This document shows positions 45,226-58,360 of a stretch of DNA of 64,000 bases, in pieces. This DNA is from Papilionanthe hookeriana x Papilionanthe teres. Its lineage: Eukaryota; Streptophyta; Magnoliopsida; Asparagales; Orchidaceae. Position 1 is the stretch's first letter, and each line of letters starts with the position of its first letter. The notes under the pieces are model-generated. The model was given only the letters and a program-made list of their open reading frames with translations, did no database searches and was not told the origin of the DNA. Location: positions 47,580,540-47,644,539 of the forward strand of contig CM040432.1 of the NCBI GenBank assembly GCA_022702705.1, read 5' to 3'. Both the position numbers and the translations under genes were made by a program.

Positions 45226-46699
45226 ACCTTTACGTTGGGACTGCGCTTTAATTTTTGAGGGACTTGTGTTATAATTTTTGAAGCGTTCAAATTACGATAT
45301 TTTTTTGGTTTGTATCTGCAGCATTTGTGACCTCAGCTTTAGCATTTGTATTAGGATTTGGTGTCAGCTTTACAGAGTTGTTTTCTCTGGTTGAATCTAG
45401 CTTTCTTTAGCAGTGGTCTAAAGTTTGAGGGCTCTATCGATGGCTTTATGTCCGTTTTCTTTCTTTACTGCCGTTACTTGCTAAAAGGGAGTGTATTCCC
45501 TAGGAGTCTAGTCCTCGTCTTCTCTGAGAGTGCCGACGTTTCTTTACGTATTTGTTGGTCGTGTAAGGACGGTCGGGAGTCCTTGGTGATTGACTTGTTT
45601 TGACTGGTGTTGGAAATCAGCTCACCTCTTTTACAAGAATTGTGTTAGGTGGGCTGCTTTCCCCTCTCTCCTTTTATTGATCGCTAGTCCCTTGGTTTTC
45701 TCCTTGCTTCTTGGTTCAATGTCCACACCTACAGGGGACGTGTAGGTGTGCACATATAGCTCCTTTATGTTATATGTGGGGCCATCAAGCAAGGCTGTAA
45801 GTAGGGTGGTTGGGGTTTGGACGGCGACGATAATGCTTATGTGTGCTTAAAAAAATAGGGTTTAGAATAGTATTCCTTTTGTCAATGCGTAAAATCTCCG
45901 TTGGAGTCGCGGCATGGGACCGACGATACTATTCACCAACTCTTGGCGAGACTGTTGCAACTAATACCCTTAAGTTGTTAGTAGTCCTAGTTCGATTAGG
46001 GTGGTTAGCCTGTGGACTGTACTACTTTATAAAATAAAAAAAATACTTTTGCAACAAAATTTCCACCTACAACAAAATTACCTTTTACTTATAAAATTTT
46101 ATATGCATGCAAACTAAAATGAATGAAAACTAGTGAAGGTCCACGGTTAATTGCTCGAGTCGAGGTTAGGACTGCCCTCTGTAGGGTGTCAGTTCGGTAG
46201 CTCTTGTCCAAGATTGGGAAGCACACACTCCAGCTCTGAGTCCTCCCCGTCACCATGCTTACAGTCCTTTTTCAGATGCCCCATGACTTTCTTACGGTCC
46301 GCTGTGAGTTTAGTGGGACATATGTGAGTTTCTTCTTTTGGTGTTTTTGTGGGTTTCGCTACGACTTTGTTTTATTTTCATTCGTGATTTTCTTCGAGGT
46401 TTTCCATGGATGTTCTTTATTTTCTTTCTCGATTTTCTTTATTTTCTTTCACGATTTTCTTTATTCTCCTGTCGTTTTTCTTTTCGATTTATTCTCGAGT
46501 TTCACACTTTGCTTCTCCTGCACGTACGGTAGCGCACTTAGTCAGGTTTTCCTTACTACGCTCACTCTTGCTTTGTTTTGGTACTGACGTCTTTCTTGCA
46601 GGAAATAAAAGTGATAATAATAAACTGGTAACAATATGCCGCGGGTAATCAGCGCTTATGGTACACTTGTAGCACTGTCATTTATTTTATCTACTACGT
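45226..46699. other. Unassigned region inside inverted repeat A
   Basis: No convincing gene. ACCTACAGGGGACGTGTAGGT near 45728 is an imperfect palindrome. The stretch 46395-46505 is a low-complexity TTTTCTTT array that creates overlapping ORFs without domains. Confidence 0.45.
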
Positions 46700-46870
46700 T
46701 ACATGCTTTACTTTTCAGCATATATACCTGCTAGCATAGCATGTTTTACTTTCCTCAGTACTTGCTTTAGTTAGTATAACATGTTCTACTTGTTACAACG
46801 CATACTTGTTAGCGTAGCATGCTTTACTTTTCTTCGTACCTACTCCTGTTTAGTGTAGCATGTTTACTGC
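46700..46870. repeat. Minisatellite, about 39-bp unit
   Basis: Units beginning AGCATGTTTTACTTT-like start at 46701, 46738, 46778, 46817 and 46857 (steps 37, 40, 39, 40). It lies just inside the right arm of inverted repeat A. Confidence 0.7.
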
Positions 46871-46989
46871 TTAGTGTAACATATACCTGTTTTACTGCTT
46901 TATTTTACTACTTCTCCTGTCACTGTAGCACACACTCACGTTTGCAATATAATAATAAAAGAGAAATAATAAAATGAAACAAAACATAA

Positions 46990-47920
46990 ACATAACAATT
47001 TGAATATCCACTTTTAATAATTTTAAACCTTCAAACTGCGATCTTGCTACGGCGTGGAGCTTTGAGCATAGTGGGCAGCACGACCATCTTCAACAGCAAA
47101 ACCTGTGTCGACATCAGCAAAACAACTCCTTAGTTTAAATAACAAGCTATAGGACTTCGAGGTAGTCCGCCTAGTGCGCATAAATCCTCACTTATTTTTT
47201 AGGCCTTTGCACAACCTTGTTGTGCAATATAAGCCCTAACTCGCTTAAGATTTCGAGGTCGTCGTCCGATACGGCGTAAACCCTCCTGTATTTCAGGTCA
47301 TTTGCATAATCAGGTGATTATGTAAATGTAATTCCTATAATTAATTGGCTGAATTGAAATTTAAATACACTCATGTCCAAAACTTAAAGCCCAACCATAG
47401 GATAGTCTGGAAAGTCATCGAGTTTCTCCTCGAGATCCGCGACATTCCCTACCTCTCTTTTATTTGACTCTGGAAATAACTATTCTAATCATGTGCCCTT
47501 TACCTATTGGATTTTCCTACTATCACACTTCGTTGAAAACCCTACTTTTTGAATTCATGAAGATAGAAACCCCTGATCTAAATCGAGACTAGTCTCAAGT
47601 GACTTCAGTCATTTGAGGGGTAATTGACTGTAGGGGCTTGCCTCTATAGGGAGCTTTATAAACCCAGGTAATATAAACCCTAGTTAATTCTTTTCATATT
47701 AAATAGGGGAATTTGTCGGTCCACATAAAGGTTCGCAAACCAGAACGGATGTCATGAATTCTGTAGTTATTTGATCGAGCGATATCGTCAAGTAGGGTGT
47801 CTATTCTTCGGAATAGATGCGTTACTTGCGATATTACGCTCATTCATTCAAACTGCTAAATGAATGAGATCCGTCCATTCTCATTCTCATATTTTCAAAT
47901 TTAAAATTTTACTTTCAAAA

Positions 47921-47995
<75 letters not shown>

Positions 47996-48030
47996 TTAAA
48001 TCTTAAACATTTCAGCGGCCGACAGGTACT
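46990..48030 (-). repeat. Inverted repeat A, right arm
   Basis: Reverse complement of 40766-41830. Anchors are AAGCTATAGGACTTCGAGGT (about 47143), TTGTTGTGCAATATAAGCCC (about 47216) and CTGTAGGGGCTTGCC (about 47629). It contains (AT)n at 47923-47991. Confidence 0.75.
47923..47991. repeat. (AT)n microsatellite in inverted repeat A, right arm
   Basis: Uninterrupted AT run placed as in the left arm. Confidence 0.97.
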
Positions 48031-48386
48031 TAGTCAAATTTTAATTCGAGGCTTGCAATATCTCAAAAATACTCTAGTTTTGAATATATCAGCTTTTCTA
48101 AACATTTTTTAATTAAATTTGATCAAGCCTAGCTCACTACTAAGCCCCTTAGGTTTTTAGGTTAGTATATTTTATGACTTTAAGGTAAATTGAACTTTAA
48201 GTGGTGAGAATTTTCGTCAAAAGATCATAGTATTAATTTGAACACCAAGAAAAGGGGTTAGGCTGGTGGTTTATTAATTTCCAAGATCATGCCCCTAACC
48301 TTAAGATTCTCGTAATTTGATTTTTCTTCAAAATTATCATAATTAAGGAAATTTAGATGTTTAATTTTGATGTGACAAAATTACAG
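48031..48386. other. Unassigned AT-rich linker
   Basis: Lies between inverted repeat A and the unit U3. Nothing recognised. Confidence 0.4.
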
Positions 48387-51300
48387 TGAGTATCTACCAT
48401 TTATCCCTTAACATTTCAACCATTTAGATGAACTTAAAAAAATTAAAATTTTACCCATTTTTCCCTCCAGAATTTAAGCCTAAATATTAATTAAGGTTAA
48501 GTATCCAAAATTACCTTTTTGCCCTTAAGGTCCTATCACCACATAATTCATCAAATTTAATTCAAATGACTTTAGAATTTTTATCATGCATTACTAATGG
48601 GTTGATTAAAACATCATAGGAGAAAATGTAATTTTTCAAAATTTAGTTTAATTTACATATTTATTTTCATGCAAAAATAGAATTTTCAATGAAAAATCAA
48701 TAACTTGACCAAGACAAATGCTAATCCATTGAAATTTTTACTGGCGATAGCCCTATATCAGAGAATCACTTGAACCAAATTTCATGATTTATTAAGTTTT
48801 AAATTAATTATTAGAATTACTTTAAATTCTGGAGTTTTAATTAATTATAAAATATTTTAAAATTTGAAAATTCAATTTTATGTTTTTCAAAAATCTCTCT
48901 AAGGTCAAGGAACTGATAGAAAAAAATTTCATATTTTTTCTAATTTTTCTTTTAATTATTAGAATTATTTTAGTGGAAAAATCAAGAAAATTGATTTTTA
49001 GCCTCTTAAAAATTGTTTTAAGCCTTTAAAAATTGATATTTTAATTTTGAACTCAGAAAAATTATGGGGATGGCTCCTAACTGATTAGGAGACCAAATGG
49101 GACAATTTGGTGATTTTTAATATTTTTATGTTTTTATTATTTTTTAATTATTTAAATATTAAAAGATGATTAAAAATGAAAATTTTATAAAAGTCTCAAT
49201 TTTATTTTTAAAAGAACCCTCTGATCACAGAGAACTCCCAAAACCATTATTATAAAATTTTGACATGTATTTTAATTTTTAAAATTCATTTAAGTACCAA
49301 AAAGGGGAGTTCCTTTGTCCCTGAAGCACGGTTGAGAGCAATTTTTGTGTTATTTTAATTTTTATTTTGTCCTAATTAATTAAAAGTTTGTTTAGATCAA
49401 GTGGACAATTAGGTTTATTTCTATCATTTTAAATCATGACAAATTTTTCCTAGCGCTCTCTGACCATAAAGAACCAATCATAATTTTTTGGGATTTTTGT
49501 AAGCAATATGCTAATTATCACATTTAACTTCTCAAACAATAGACATAAATTTGAAAAATATGACTCTCTATTTATTGATCTTCTTTGACTTTGAAAAAAT
49601 CAGGGAAAATCTCTCGTGGCAGAGGGAACGACATACCAAAATTTCAAGCTATGGTGAAACTCATACATGCATGGAGAATTAAAAGACTGAAATAGGTATT
49701 TAAAAAAACAAAATATGCATAAAAAATATTTTAAACCATTTCCACATTGTTCTCCTCTGTTCACTGAGCAATAGGATATATATTTTTTTTATTTCTATGC
49801 TTTTTCTAGACCAAGATATGGATTTTTAAATTTCAGGTAATTTGAATAAATCAGACAAAACTGATTTTTCTACTTAAGTGACTCAGCGCCACCTCAACCT
49901 AAGGCGGATCGAACTCCCCCACGCGGTGCGCTCCCATTTTGACGTCGCCAACTGACTATGATGCCACCCGGCCTGCTGTCTCATTCCATCTTCTTATCAG
50001 GTGCGATCCGAGCCGTGTAATGAAAATAGGCTTGATCCAAAGGCTGCCCGTATTCATCCCCAACTAGTGTGATCCTGTGACCATCCACACTAAAACTCTA
50101 ATTTCTCAGCCTAGACTCAACCAAATCGCTTTGGGTTTGATCCTATAGACTCGTTTAAGCACGGCGAACATATCCATATGGCTAAACATGGTTTAAATTA
50201 ACCTTAATTACATGGAGAATCTAGAGAAGCTAGGGAAGAAGAATGGGTTAATACGTTGGCTCTAATAAGTGAAGCTTCGATCAGACATGCTCTACACCTT
50301 CATTGGAGTCTCAGGAGCTCAGGGATGAAGCCTCTAGCCCCGGTGAATTACTTAGCTATGAAAGTGACCAGGCCCGATTTCGAGCTTTGATGGAAGTCTG
50401 GTGCAGGGCTCTCTGTGATGGGGCTTTGATGAGGGATCCTCTTCTTTCACTACTAGGAAGGTGTGGGCACAGTTAATTGCAATTTGGTGCACTGTGGAGC
50501 TATAGAGAAATATGTCATGGTTTCCAGCCAAATTTAGTGATGAAATTGCTCTCAGACAGTGGGGACTAGTAGCCAAAGACAGTGGAATCACTCTTAGGAC
50601 CTCTCAGAGAAGCTCTGGAAGCAATTTGGTGGAGTTTCCTTGAGAAAAATTTCAGCACCTAGTTTTGGCCGTGAAGAGGTCTATTTATGGCCATGGCCAT
50701 TAGGCTGAGCTCAGGGGCTGGCAATGGGTGGATTCAACTGCCTAGGTGGAGGGCAGATGAGCCTCAATGGAAATTCAGAGTTGAGTTGGCCATAGGGTGG
50801 AGTTTGAGTTTCTTTTGAGAAGGGGTGGCTCTCACTTTTGGTGTTTTCCGGCCATTAGGGTACCCGACAGGGCCAGGGCTGGTGGCTGGGGGTTCATGTG
50901 AGCCAGGGGAGGATTAATGATGCTTTACCCTGAATGGCAAGTTATGATGGTGAAGATATTTTGTTTTAGTCAAATGTGGGGTGAAATCCCCTAATTCTAG
51001 GGACCTTTGGTCTGTGGCTCCATTAGGGTGGGTTAGGTTCGTCTAGGGTGGTTCCTAGGGGTCACTTGGTGGTTGTGGAGGAGTTGGTTTGGTCACATTT
51101 GGTTCAATTTGATTAAATTAGGTCATGGGTTCAATTTTGGGTCACATGGGCCAATGTTGGGCTAGGTTGGGTTTGGGCTTTGGTTAAACCTAACTAATTG
51201 AGCAATATTGTGTGTATGATTGTCATGAAGTGTTTAGAAAAGGTTTGGAGTGGTTTTGGATTGGTTTAGTAGATCAATTTGGGTTGGTTTGGGATTTTGG

Positions 51301-52659
51301 TCAATTTGGGGCTAGTTGAGTTAACTTGAGTTTAGGTTGGGCTAGGGTGGTGTTCAAGGCCCAATTAAAGGTTCCAAATGGTCTATGGGGGTGTCATGAA
51401 GAGTTCCCAACATAAATTGGGTGGAAATTTTGGGAGTAGGGCAATCAATTTGAGAGATTTTTGGCATATGGCATGTTTGGGTCCAAAATTGGGCAAGCTT
51501 GGTTCAAGTGGATTTGGGTGAGAATTGGGCTCACACTGGGGGAAATTGATGGTTCAATTCAATTTAGGGGAGTGTTATGAAGGGTTTAGAATTGAAATTG
51601 GGGAGAAATTGATTGGTATTAGGTCAATTTGAGGGATTTGGGTCACTTAGGAAAAATTGAGGATTTTGGGGTTTAAGTGAAATTTAACTCAAATGTGGGT
51701 CAAATTGAGCTTAGATTTAGTTTAGATTGGTATTGGAGATGTTGAATTAAAGTTTGGAATTGAAATTGGGTAAGATTGTGGTCAATTGGGTTTAATTTGG
51801 GCACTTTTGGGTTAAATGGGTCAAATATAATGAGTAAATTGGGCTAAATTGGCCAAATTAGGTCATGTGGTAGTTAAGAGAAATGAAAGTGGGAATATTT
51901 GGGAGGTTTTGGGGCTTTATGGGAATTTTTGGAATTTTTGGAATTTTGGTCTTAGAGGGGCATTTTGGTCATTTTGGGGATTTTGGGGAAATTTGACAAT
52001 TTTGGGTAATTTTGGTCAATTTGAGTAGTAGGGAGTATTTTGGAATGATTTTTGAAGAATTAAAATTAATTTGGGAGATTTTGGAAATTTGGGGGATATT
52101 AGGGCTTTGGGGGCATTTTAGGTATTTTGGGTATTTTGGGGTAAAGGGGTTAGAAATTTGGAATGTTTGGGAAAATTTAGGTTGGCTGAGGGTGAGTAGT
52201 ATGGAATTGTTTAGATTGAGTCATGGACCAAGGGTCACCATCATTTGGTCCTCTATGTGTTGGTACTAGCCAAATCCTAACCTGAGGCTAAGAGCTTGGG
52301 AAAACCACTTACATGAGTTTCCAAAGAGTTAGAGGATCAAATGGTGGTGTGCTTTGTTTAGGGTTGTGAGTGTGTAGTGTGAGTGTAGCGTAAGCTCCAG
52401 ACTTCACAGGGTAGATCCTTTGGCCTTACCACCTATATGAGACTTCCTGTGGGCTTTCTTATGCTTGGTCTCTTCCTCCCAAAACTGGAGGTTAGGTCTT
52501 AAGCATATGAAAACACATAGTGATGTGAGAAAAATTTGAGTTTCTATGGGGAGGGTTCCATTACTAATCTTCTAAGAAAGTCACCAGAAGAGTCCTATGG
52601 CTAGACCTTAGGCTATTCTAAAAAAAGACTAGGCCTCAACCAAAAGTGAGGTCAACAAG
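48387..52659 (-). repeat. LTR-like unit U3, minus strand
   Basis: About 4273 bp, read on the minus strand from TGTTGACCTCACTTTTGG at 52659 to an ACTCA end at 48387. It matches U2 (58361-62438) inverted along most of its length; anchors are CTCAGTGAACAGAGGAGAA (minus strand, near 49750) and GGTCTAGCCATAGGAC (minus strand, near 52590). CATAAATAG near 50682-50689 (minus) stands at the TATA place of U2. The length and TG...CA ends suggest a long LTR of a Tat/Ogre-type element. The flanking 5-mers TACAG and AGTGT do not match, so there is no target duplication. Confidence 0.6.
50682..50689 (-). promoter_or_regulatory. TATA-like box of U3
   Basis: CATAAATA on the minus strand, in GGCCATAAATAGACC, aligned with TATAAGTA of U2 at 60109. 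Confidence 0.4.
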
Positions 52660-53700
52660 TGTACTCGACATTCTTATTGTATCCTTGGTTCTGATAGTAG
52701 GAATGATACTTCCTAGGGTCCCATATGTAAACTCTAATTTTCATCAAGGGGTTACACTTGATATAAGCCTCATTATGAATGACCTCCACTATCTCATCCA
52801 TTGAAACTCTCAATGGAGTTGTCTTGGGTAATGCATGATTAGGTAGTTGGTGCACTCTACATCAAGCCATCAATAGTCGGGATAACATGCTTAAATCTCT
52901 TGATAGTATGTTTTATCGACTGTCAGATGGTCTTGAGACAGTGTACTCTCTTCATTGTGAGGGCAGGTGGAATAACATGAATCACTCTTCAGAGTTCACC
53001 CATCTCCTTAGGTTCACTTCAGCGAGTGATAAGGAGAGGACTCCTCGGTCGATATGTGATTATTGGCCTGTTAATAAAACTTATCCACCATTTTTTGTCA
53101 ATGCAGGCGCAATACATAAAGGAAAGTTCCTCCATTAAACCATTGAACTCGGGCTACAAGTGCTACTGTCGGCTACATATCCTGCACTTCCAATATCTCC
53201 TTTTTGAGAATGTGATGAATGAGAAAAAGCTATCACTCTATCTCTGTCAGATCTATAAGAGGGCTTGTTAGTCTTTATATACTCTTAGGCTCTAGTAATG
53301 TGCGCAACAAATAATTACAAGAAATCAAGGAATGATGTGATTACTCCCAAGGGTATTGCATTGATCCATCTGAGAATCAACTACCTCAACAAGGTAAAGA
53401 AGAGATAATTTTTCAGTGCAGTGATGATCCTCAATAAACACAAAGTCTCAAATAAGGTTATGTGGTCGGTCAGATCCGTCCTCCCCATGTGGAAATCCAT
53501 TGTTGGGTTTTGAACCTCTCTAGGGGCTCGTTCTCAAAGATTTATTGAGAGGACACGTTCTTGGGAAGTCATGGTGACTAAAGATGTTCACACTAATGTC
53601 GATCAATTGATGCTAACCCAACAATATCAAATTACTCAGAGCCTCCTCCTTCAATGATTGAGGAGAAACTTTGGCTATTGGTCACCTATCCTTCATCTCA
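52660..53700 (-). pseudogene. gag: Tat-type Ty3/gypsy gag remnant
   Basis: On the minus strand 52660-52855 reads PLRVSMDEIVEVIHNEAYIK then DPRKYHSYYQNQGYN, which matches the end of Tat/Ogre gag where a KYCRFHRDHGH-type zinc-finger region is usual; the Cys/His residues are largely lost. Further upstream (about 53400-53520, minus) an E-PLERFKT block and MDFHMGRTDLTDHITLFETL match the usual PLPxKFKxPxxxxYDGxxDPxDHL motif in two frames. Heavily decayed. It is cut at 52659 by the start of U3, so U3 may have inserted into it. Confidence 0.6.
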
Positions 53701-56700
53701 GAGTTAATGCTCTCTTCCCCGAACGAGCATGTCTCAAACAACATCCAACATTTAATCCTTTAACTTAAGATTTGCAGGTTCAAAAACTCTTTGGTGCACA
53801 CCATGTTGGCATCTCTTTTGTGGGGTTTTTTGTTGTACGTTGCTCCTCATCTTTTATATAGAATTATCCATGCTCAGCGCAACTTTTATGATGTTGAATC
53901 CTAATTTGTTTATGAATTACACAAAATGAATAAATCTTACGTAAGGGGAGAAAGAGATAGAGAGAGGAGTGAAAAGTATAATGTCATATTGATCGTTTCT
54001 TAGTCATAAAATAATCTCATTATTTATAAAAGGGAGGATACAATGTCATGCTGATACATGTTTTTATTCTAGCTTTAAAGAGTGTTGTACAATAAAATCT
54101 TGTTAATTTGCATGTATAAGCCTATAGCTCTGTTATTCTCTGGCTCAATCAGCTGAGCATAATTAGCTTCGGGTTGGCATAATTGGAATAGTCTGCTTAG
54201 CATGTTTGCCATTATCGGTTAACTAATATAATCTTGTTGTCAACCTTTGATAATGTATTGCAGGACTTATGGAGGTCCCTAGTATTATTTGAGATGTTGA
54301 AGGATTGGGTCTTTCCTTAAGCAGCTTCTTCACAGTGATTGTCTTGTTTCTGACTGAACTGTTTGAACTTGAATCATTTAGTTGTCTTTTTGTCGTCCTC
54401 ATAGCTTGTTCATCTTTGGCCTTGCTAGGTTTGGCCTAAACAGCTACACTAGGTCAGACAAGTGTGTCTCACATTCCTGTCGCGTGGCCTTTCCTTTCTG
54501 TATTTTTCTCTTCTGAACCATCAGACTTGAATCAATATTGCACATCTTTGAGGTACATAGTCAATGGTGGTAGGCAGATAAGCAAGAGGTTACTCGTCGG
54601 GCCTTCTGTTTATAAAAGGTTATAGAATGTCACTACTCCTGTTCTTGTTCCCCCTCGGAAGTGAAAACATGTTTATAGCTTCTTGAAGAGGGGTATGTTG
54701 GTATTTTGATGTGTAAATTCCCTATCCGCTTGATACGACAGTTCATATTGATCCCCCTTGATAATGTGTGGTTTTTAAGAATTTAGGTGTCTTATTGACC
54801 TCAGAAATTTGAGATCTTAGACTCATTCGATTTCAATTGTGGAGACGCTTGATTTAGCTCTAAATATGTCAAATTCAGAGATCGTTTAATCATTAAGTTA
54901 ATAATCCAATAAAATAAATTGTGTTTTAACAATTTGATCTAGGCCTGATTTGACCTGAATTGAACCAATTATGATATCTTTGGGTTCTTCTTGTTGTTAA
55001 GGACAATTTGACTATTAACTTTTAAAAATCAGCACCCAAATTGTGTTGAAATAAAATTTGATATATTTATTATTAAAAATACATTAAGATTCATGTTTCA
55101 GGAACAAAATTTAATGACCTCACATCAATCCTATTTTTCTCTGAATAAACCTCATGTCGTGGGCTTGGCTACAAACGCAAAAAAAAAAAAAAAAAATTCC
55201 CAGTTGAATATTATTCAACAAGTACGCAAACAAAAAAGAAAAGAAAAGGTTTATCTGAACAAATACCAACTTCTTATCTTCTACTAAAAGAAAACACGCC
55301 GATCACAGCTCAAAGTCATCAGTCTTTTTTAGGATAAAGCATCCAGGTTCGCAGACTTTTGTAGACTTGCTTCTATTATTCGTTTGAAATTTGAACTTTA
55401 CGCTACATTCTCATAAAGCAGCTTAAACTACTTCATGAAGAGATAAGAGTTGACTCTTAGCATGGCAAAATACAATTACATGAATGCCTATCAACTAATA
55501 ATTAAATTTGAATAGTAGGCCAGCATGTGTTTGAAAACTCTAGCACGATGGCTTTGGCTTCATTTGTTTTTTTGTTAAAATTTCTACAGTTTTCTGCACT
55601 GCTAGATCTCGATAATTAAATAATAGCTATTAGCAGCGTTGAATTTTCTTTGGTCATTAATTATTTGAAGGATCTTTCTCTTCCTTGCATGTTGCATCGA
55701 AGTTATTAAAAAAATAAAAATACAGCATTGATGGGATTCAATGAATAGGAAATTGATAGTGTTGTAATCTTATTATTATTTTTTTTTCATTCCACATTAT
55801 AAGTTCTCTCTCTACTCATAGACTTTATTTTTATTGGGATAATTCCATACAGATCACTCAAAATATTAATATTTATAAATTAATCATTCAAGTAATTTTT
55901 TTGATCTACCATATTGATGTATTTAGGCATGCCTCAATCAACTTGGAGAATTTGATAAGAATGAAATGTATGAATTGAGATTTTACCATAAATTTTAATA
56001 TTTGAGTGAGAATTTGAAAAATGAATGATTTGTAAATAACAAGTTTCTGATGGTTTTTATGTAAGTGCTCCTTTTTATTTATTTATTCTGGTTACGTTAT
56101 AGCATTTATATATTAAGTCCACCCATTCAGTTCTATTTGTTTGATAAACAAACAAAGATGCCTGCCGGCTAAATGGATTTGAAAAATAAAAAATGATATT
56201 TTGTGCGCTCAATAGCTTGAACAAATGTCACAATTTTTATGACTTGTAAATACGTGCGCAAGTGAGTCTCATAAAAGGATGGAGGAAGAAAATTCAAGTA
56301 TGTCAAAATTTAAGGGTATTTTTATTTATCTAAAAATAATTAAAAGTAAATAATATTAATGAATACACTTTTCATATGATGTTTATGGTTATGAAGATAT
56401 GAATGTTTTGGGTGCTATACATATCTAAAAGCCCCATGAAATTAATGTTGCACTCTATAATAATGTGGCGGGTAGATGTGGAGGAGGTCAAGGGTTATGG
56501 TCGGCATTAGCGGTGGCTAGTACCTGATAGTGACATTTGGTGCAACTGATGTTATTTTTTAAAAACTATTGATTTTCAAATGAATCATCATTAAACTAAA
56601 CAGTAAATTACAAATTCCCCGCAACTTTACATTGTGCTTAATTTCATCCAACGAACACACTACTAATTGAAAATTTATTGCAATTTATTGGCATCACCCT

Positions 56701-57399
56701 ACAAATGCAAGCAATCAAACAACTCTCTGGTCTATTAAAGTATTTGGGTATGTGTGCATCAATAATATGATCGTACGAATCTTAAGGAAATATAATGGAC
56801 CTCTCTAAGATGAAACCAAAGAACTATATCGGTGTAGACGAAAGATAAAGAATTCAAGCATCCTTCCCTTCTATTAGAATCATCAGACCGAAAGAAACCT
56901 CAGACAAACAAAAGAACAAGAAGCACAGACTCCAAGGGGTAGACAACGACAACTAGCTCCCTCGAATGATTTTCAGATTCTTCACAATGAGCAAAGGCAC
57001 CTAATTAATTTTTTTAATCCTCTAAAAAGACCTCTCATCCAAGGAGAATTGTCTGTCAGATTATGGTGATATATTTTCTACCTAATGGCCCAAGTTCACC
57101 CAAATGATTGGAGGGTCTCTACCAAGGATTTTCCAAAGGAGGTCAACACTAGACCCCTTATCCGACCGAAGACCCTCTAAATCAACACTAACTTGAGCTA
57201 CCTTTTGTTCTAGCTTATAGCTAGGACCAATTTCAATCAAAATTAGAGCAAAGATGAGGTGTGTACGTCCAAGTCAATAATTTTCGTCAATGCCAATCAA
57301 GGCCTCACATCTTGGGACAAAATACGAGTTGTAAACTACTAATTTGAGCCTTGGTTTGCTCTTTCATGAAAAGGATGAACAATCATGACCACTTAATCG
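53701..57399. other. Unassigned region between U3 and U2
   Basis: No accepted gene. It may contain the leader of the Tat-type element whose gag lies to the left. A poly(A) run at about 55180-55197 is preceded by no recognisable retrogene. Text near 57095-57180 (AGGGTCTCTACCAAGG, ACCGAAGACCCTC) is unassigned. Confidence 0.4.
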
Positions 57400-58337
57400 T
57401 ATAAATAGTTTCATGTCACATAGATGATTCTATAGGTTCAAACTGCTGTGTGATTTGATTGAGTGTTGGAAAAGATCTTAGAGTTTGAGAGTACACAACA
57501 CTCGTTGTCCCCTGGGGAAAATGAACAGATATCGTCCATTTTCATGTATCAAAATGGATGACAATTATCGACGTGTGGAGCAGAGCACCGGATCGCGGAA
57601 AACCAAAAAACCAACATGTAAAGCGCGGTCAAACGGAAGACGCCGCATAGAGCTTTGATGACTCCGAGGTTTGATGTGTCGTTGCGTAGGATTACATTAG
57701 AAATTTCTATTTTTCTATTTAATTAAATCCAAAAAATGGATTTTAACTTCATAAAATCCTATCTTAATAAATAAAAAGCATAAAACTAAAACAAAAATAT
57801 CTCTGAACTCAGTGAACAAAGAAAAAAATAATATAATAAAAATTAAAATAATTAACTTATATTTATTTTTAAATTAATTAAATATCTTAAAGGATATTTT
57901 AATTATAAAAAATCAATTACAAAATAAAAATATGAAATTCTCAAGGATTATTTCCAGTGTCACTATAGATATTCTTTGATATTTCAAAGGTCCGGGAACC
58001 TCTCTAATATCGAAATGTCCTATTTTCTATCAAAACTATAATTAACTGAAGAATAATTATAAAAAAATAAAAATATATATATTAAAATAAGAATTAAAAT
58101 GGAAATTAAAAAAAAAAACTTAAGGAAGTAATCCTAAAAACTAAAACAATAATTTTCACTACTGAAAATTTAAAAGTGAAATTGGAATAATAGGAGTAGA
58201 TTTGTAAAATTATAAATTTTACATTTTAGCCTAAATTGTCTTCTAAAATCAAATTAAACTTGAAAAACAACCTTGAAAACCTTAGGATCACTTTCTAATG
58301 AAAACATTCAAGAGGTTTAATGCCATCATTATCCCTC
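57400..58337 (+). repeat. U4: truncated 3' end of an LTR-like unit
   Basis: A third copy of the outer part of U2: a GC-rich stretch near 57540-57680 followed by AT-rich sequence with CTCAGTGAACAAAG near 57808 (U2 has CTCAGTGAATAGAGG near 61021) and an end CCCTCA at 58337. It lies in the same orientation directly before U2, so U4 and U2 are head to tail. Confidence 0.5.
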
Positions 58338-58360
58338 AAATTATGGAATCATCTTAGTAT

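Noticed and set aside
46255..46648. Overlapping frames of 64-110 codons rich in Phe and Ser
   Set aside because: They come from a TTTTCTTT low-complexity array; three overlapping frames are open at once and no domain is seen.
50352..50591. 79-codon minus-strand frame in U3
   Set aside because: No domain; the matching part of U2 does not keep the frame open.
55170..55200. Poly(A) run as a sign of a processed retrogene
   Set aside because: No coding sequence precedes it and no target duplication is visible; likely a plain homopolymer.
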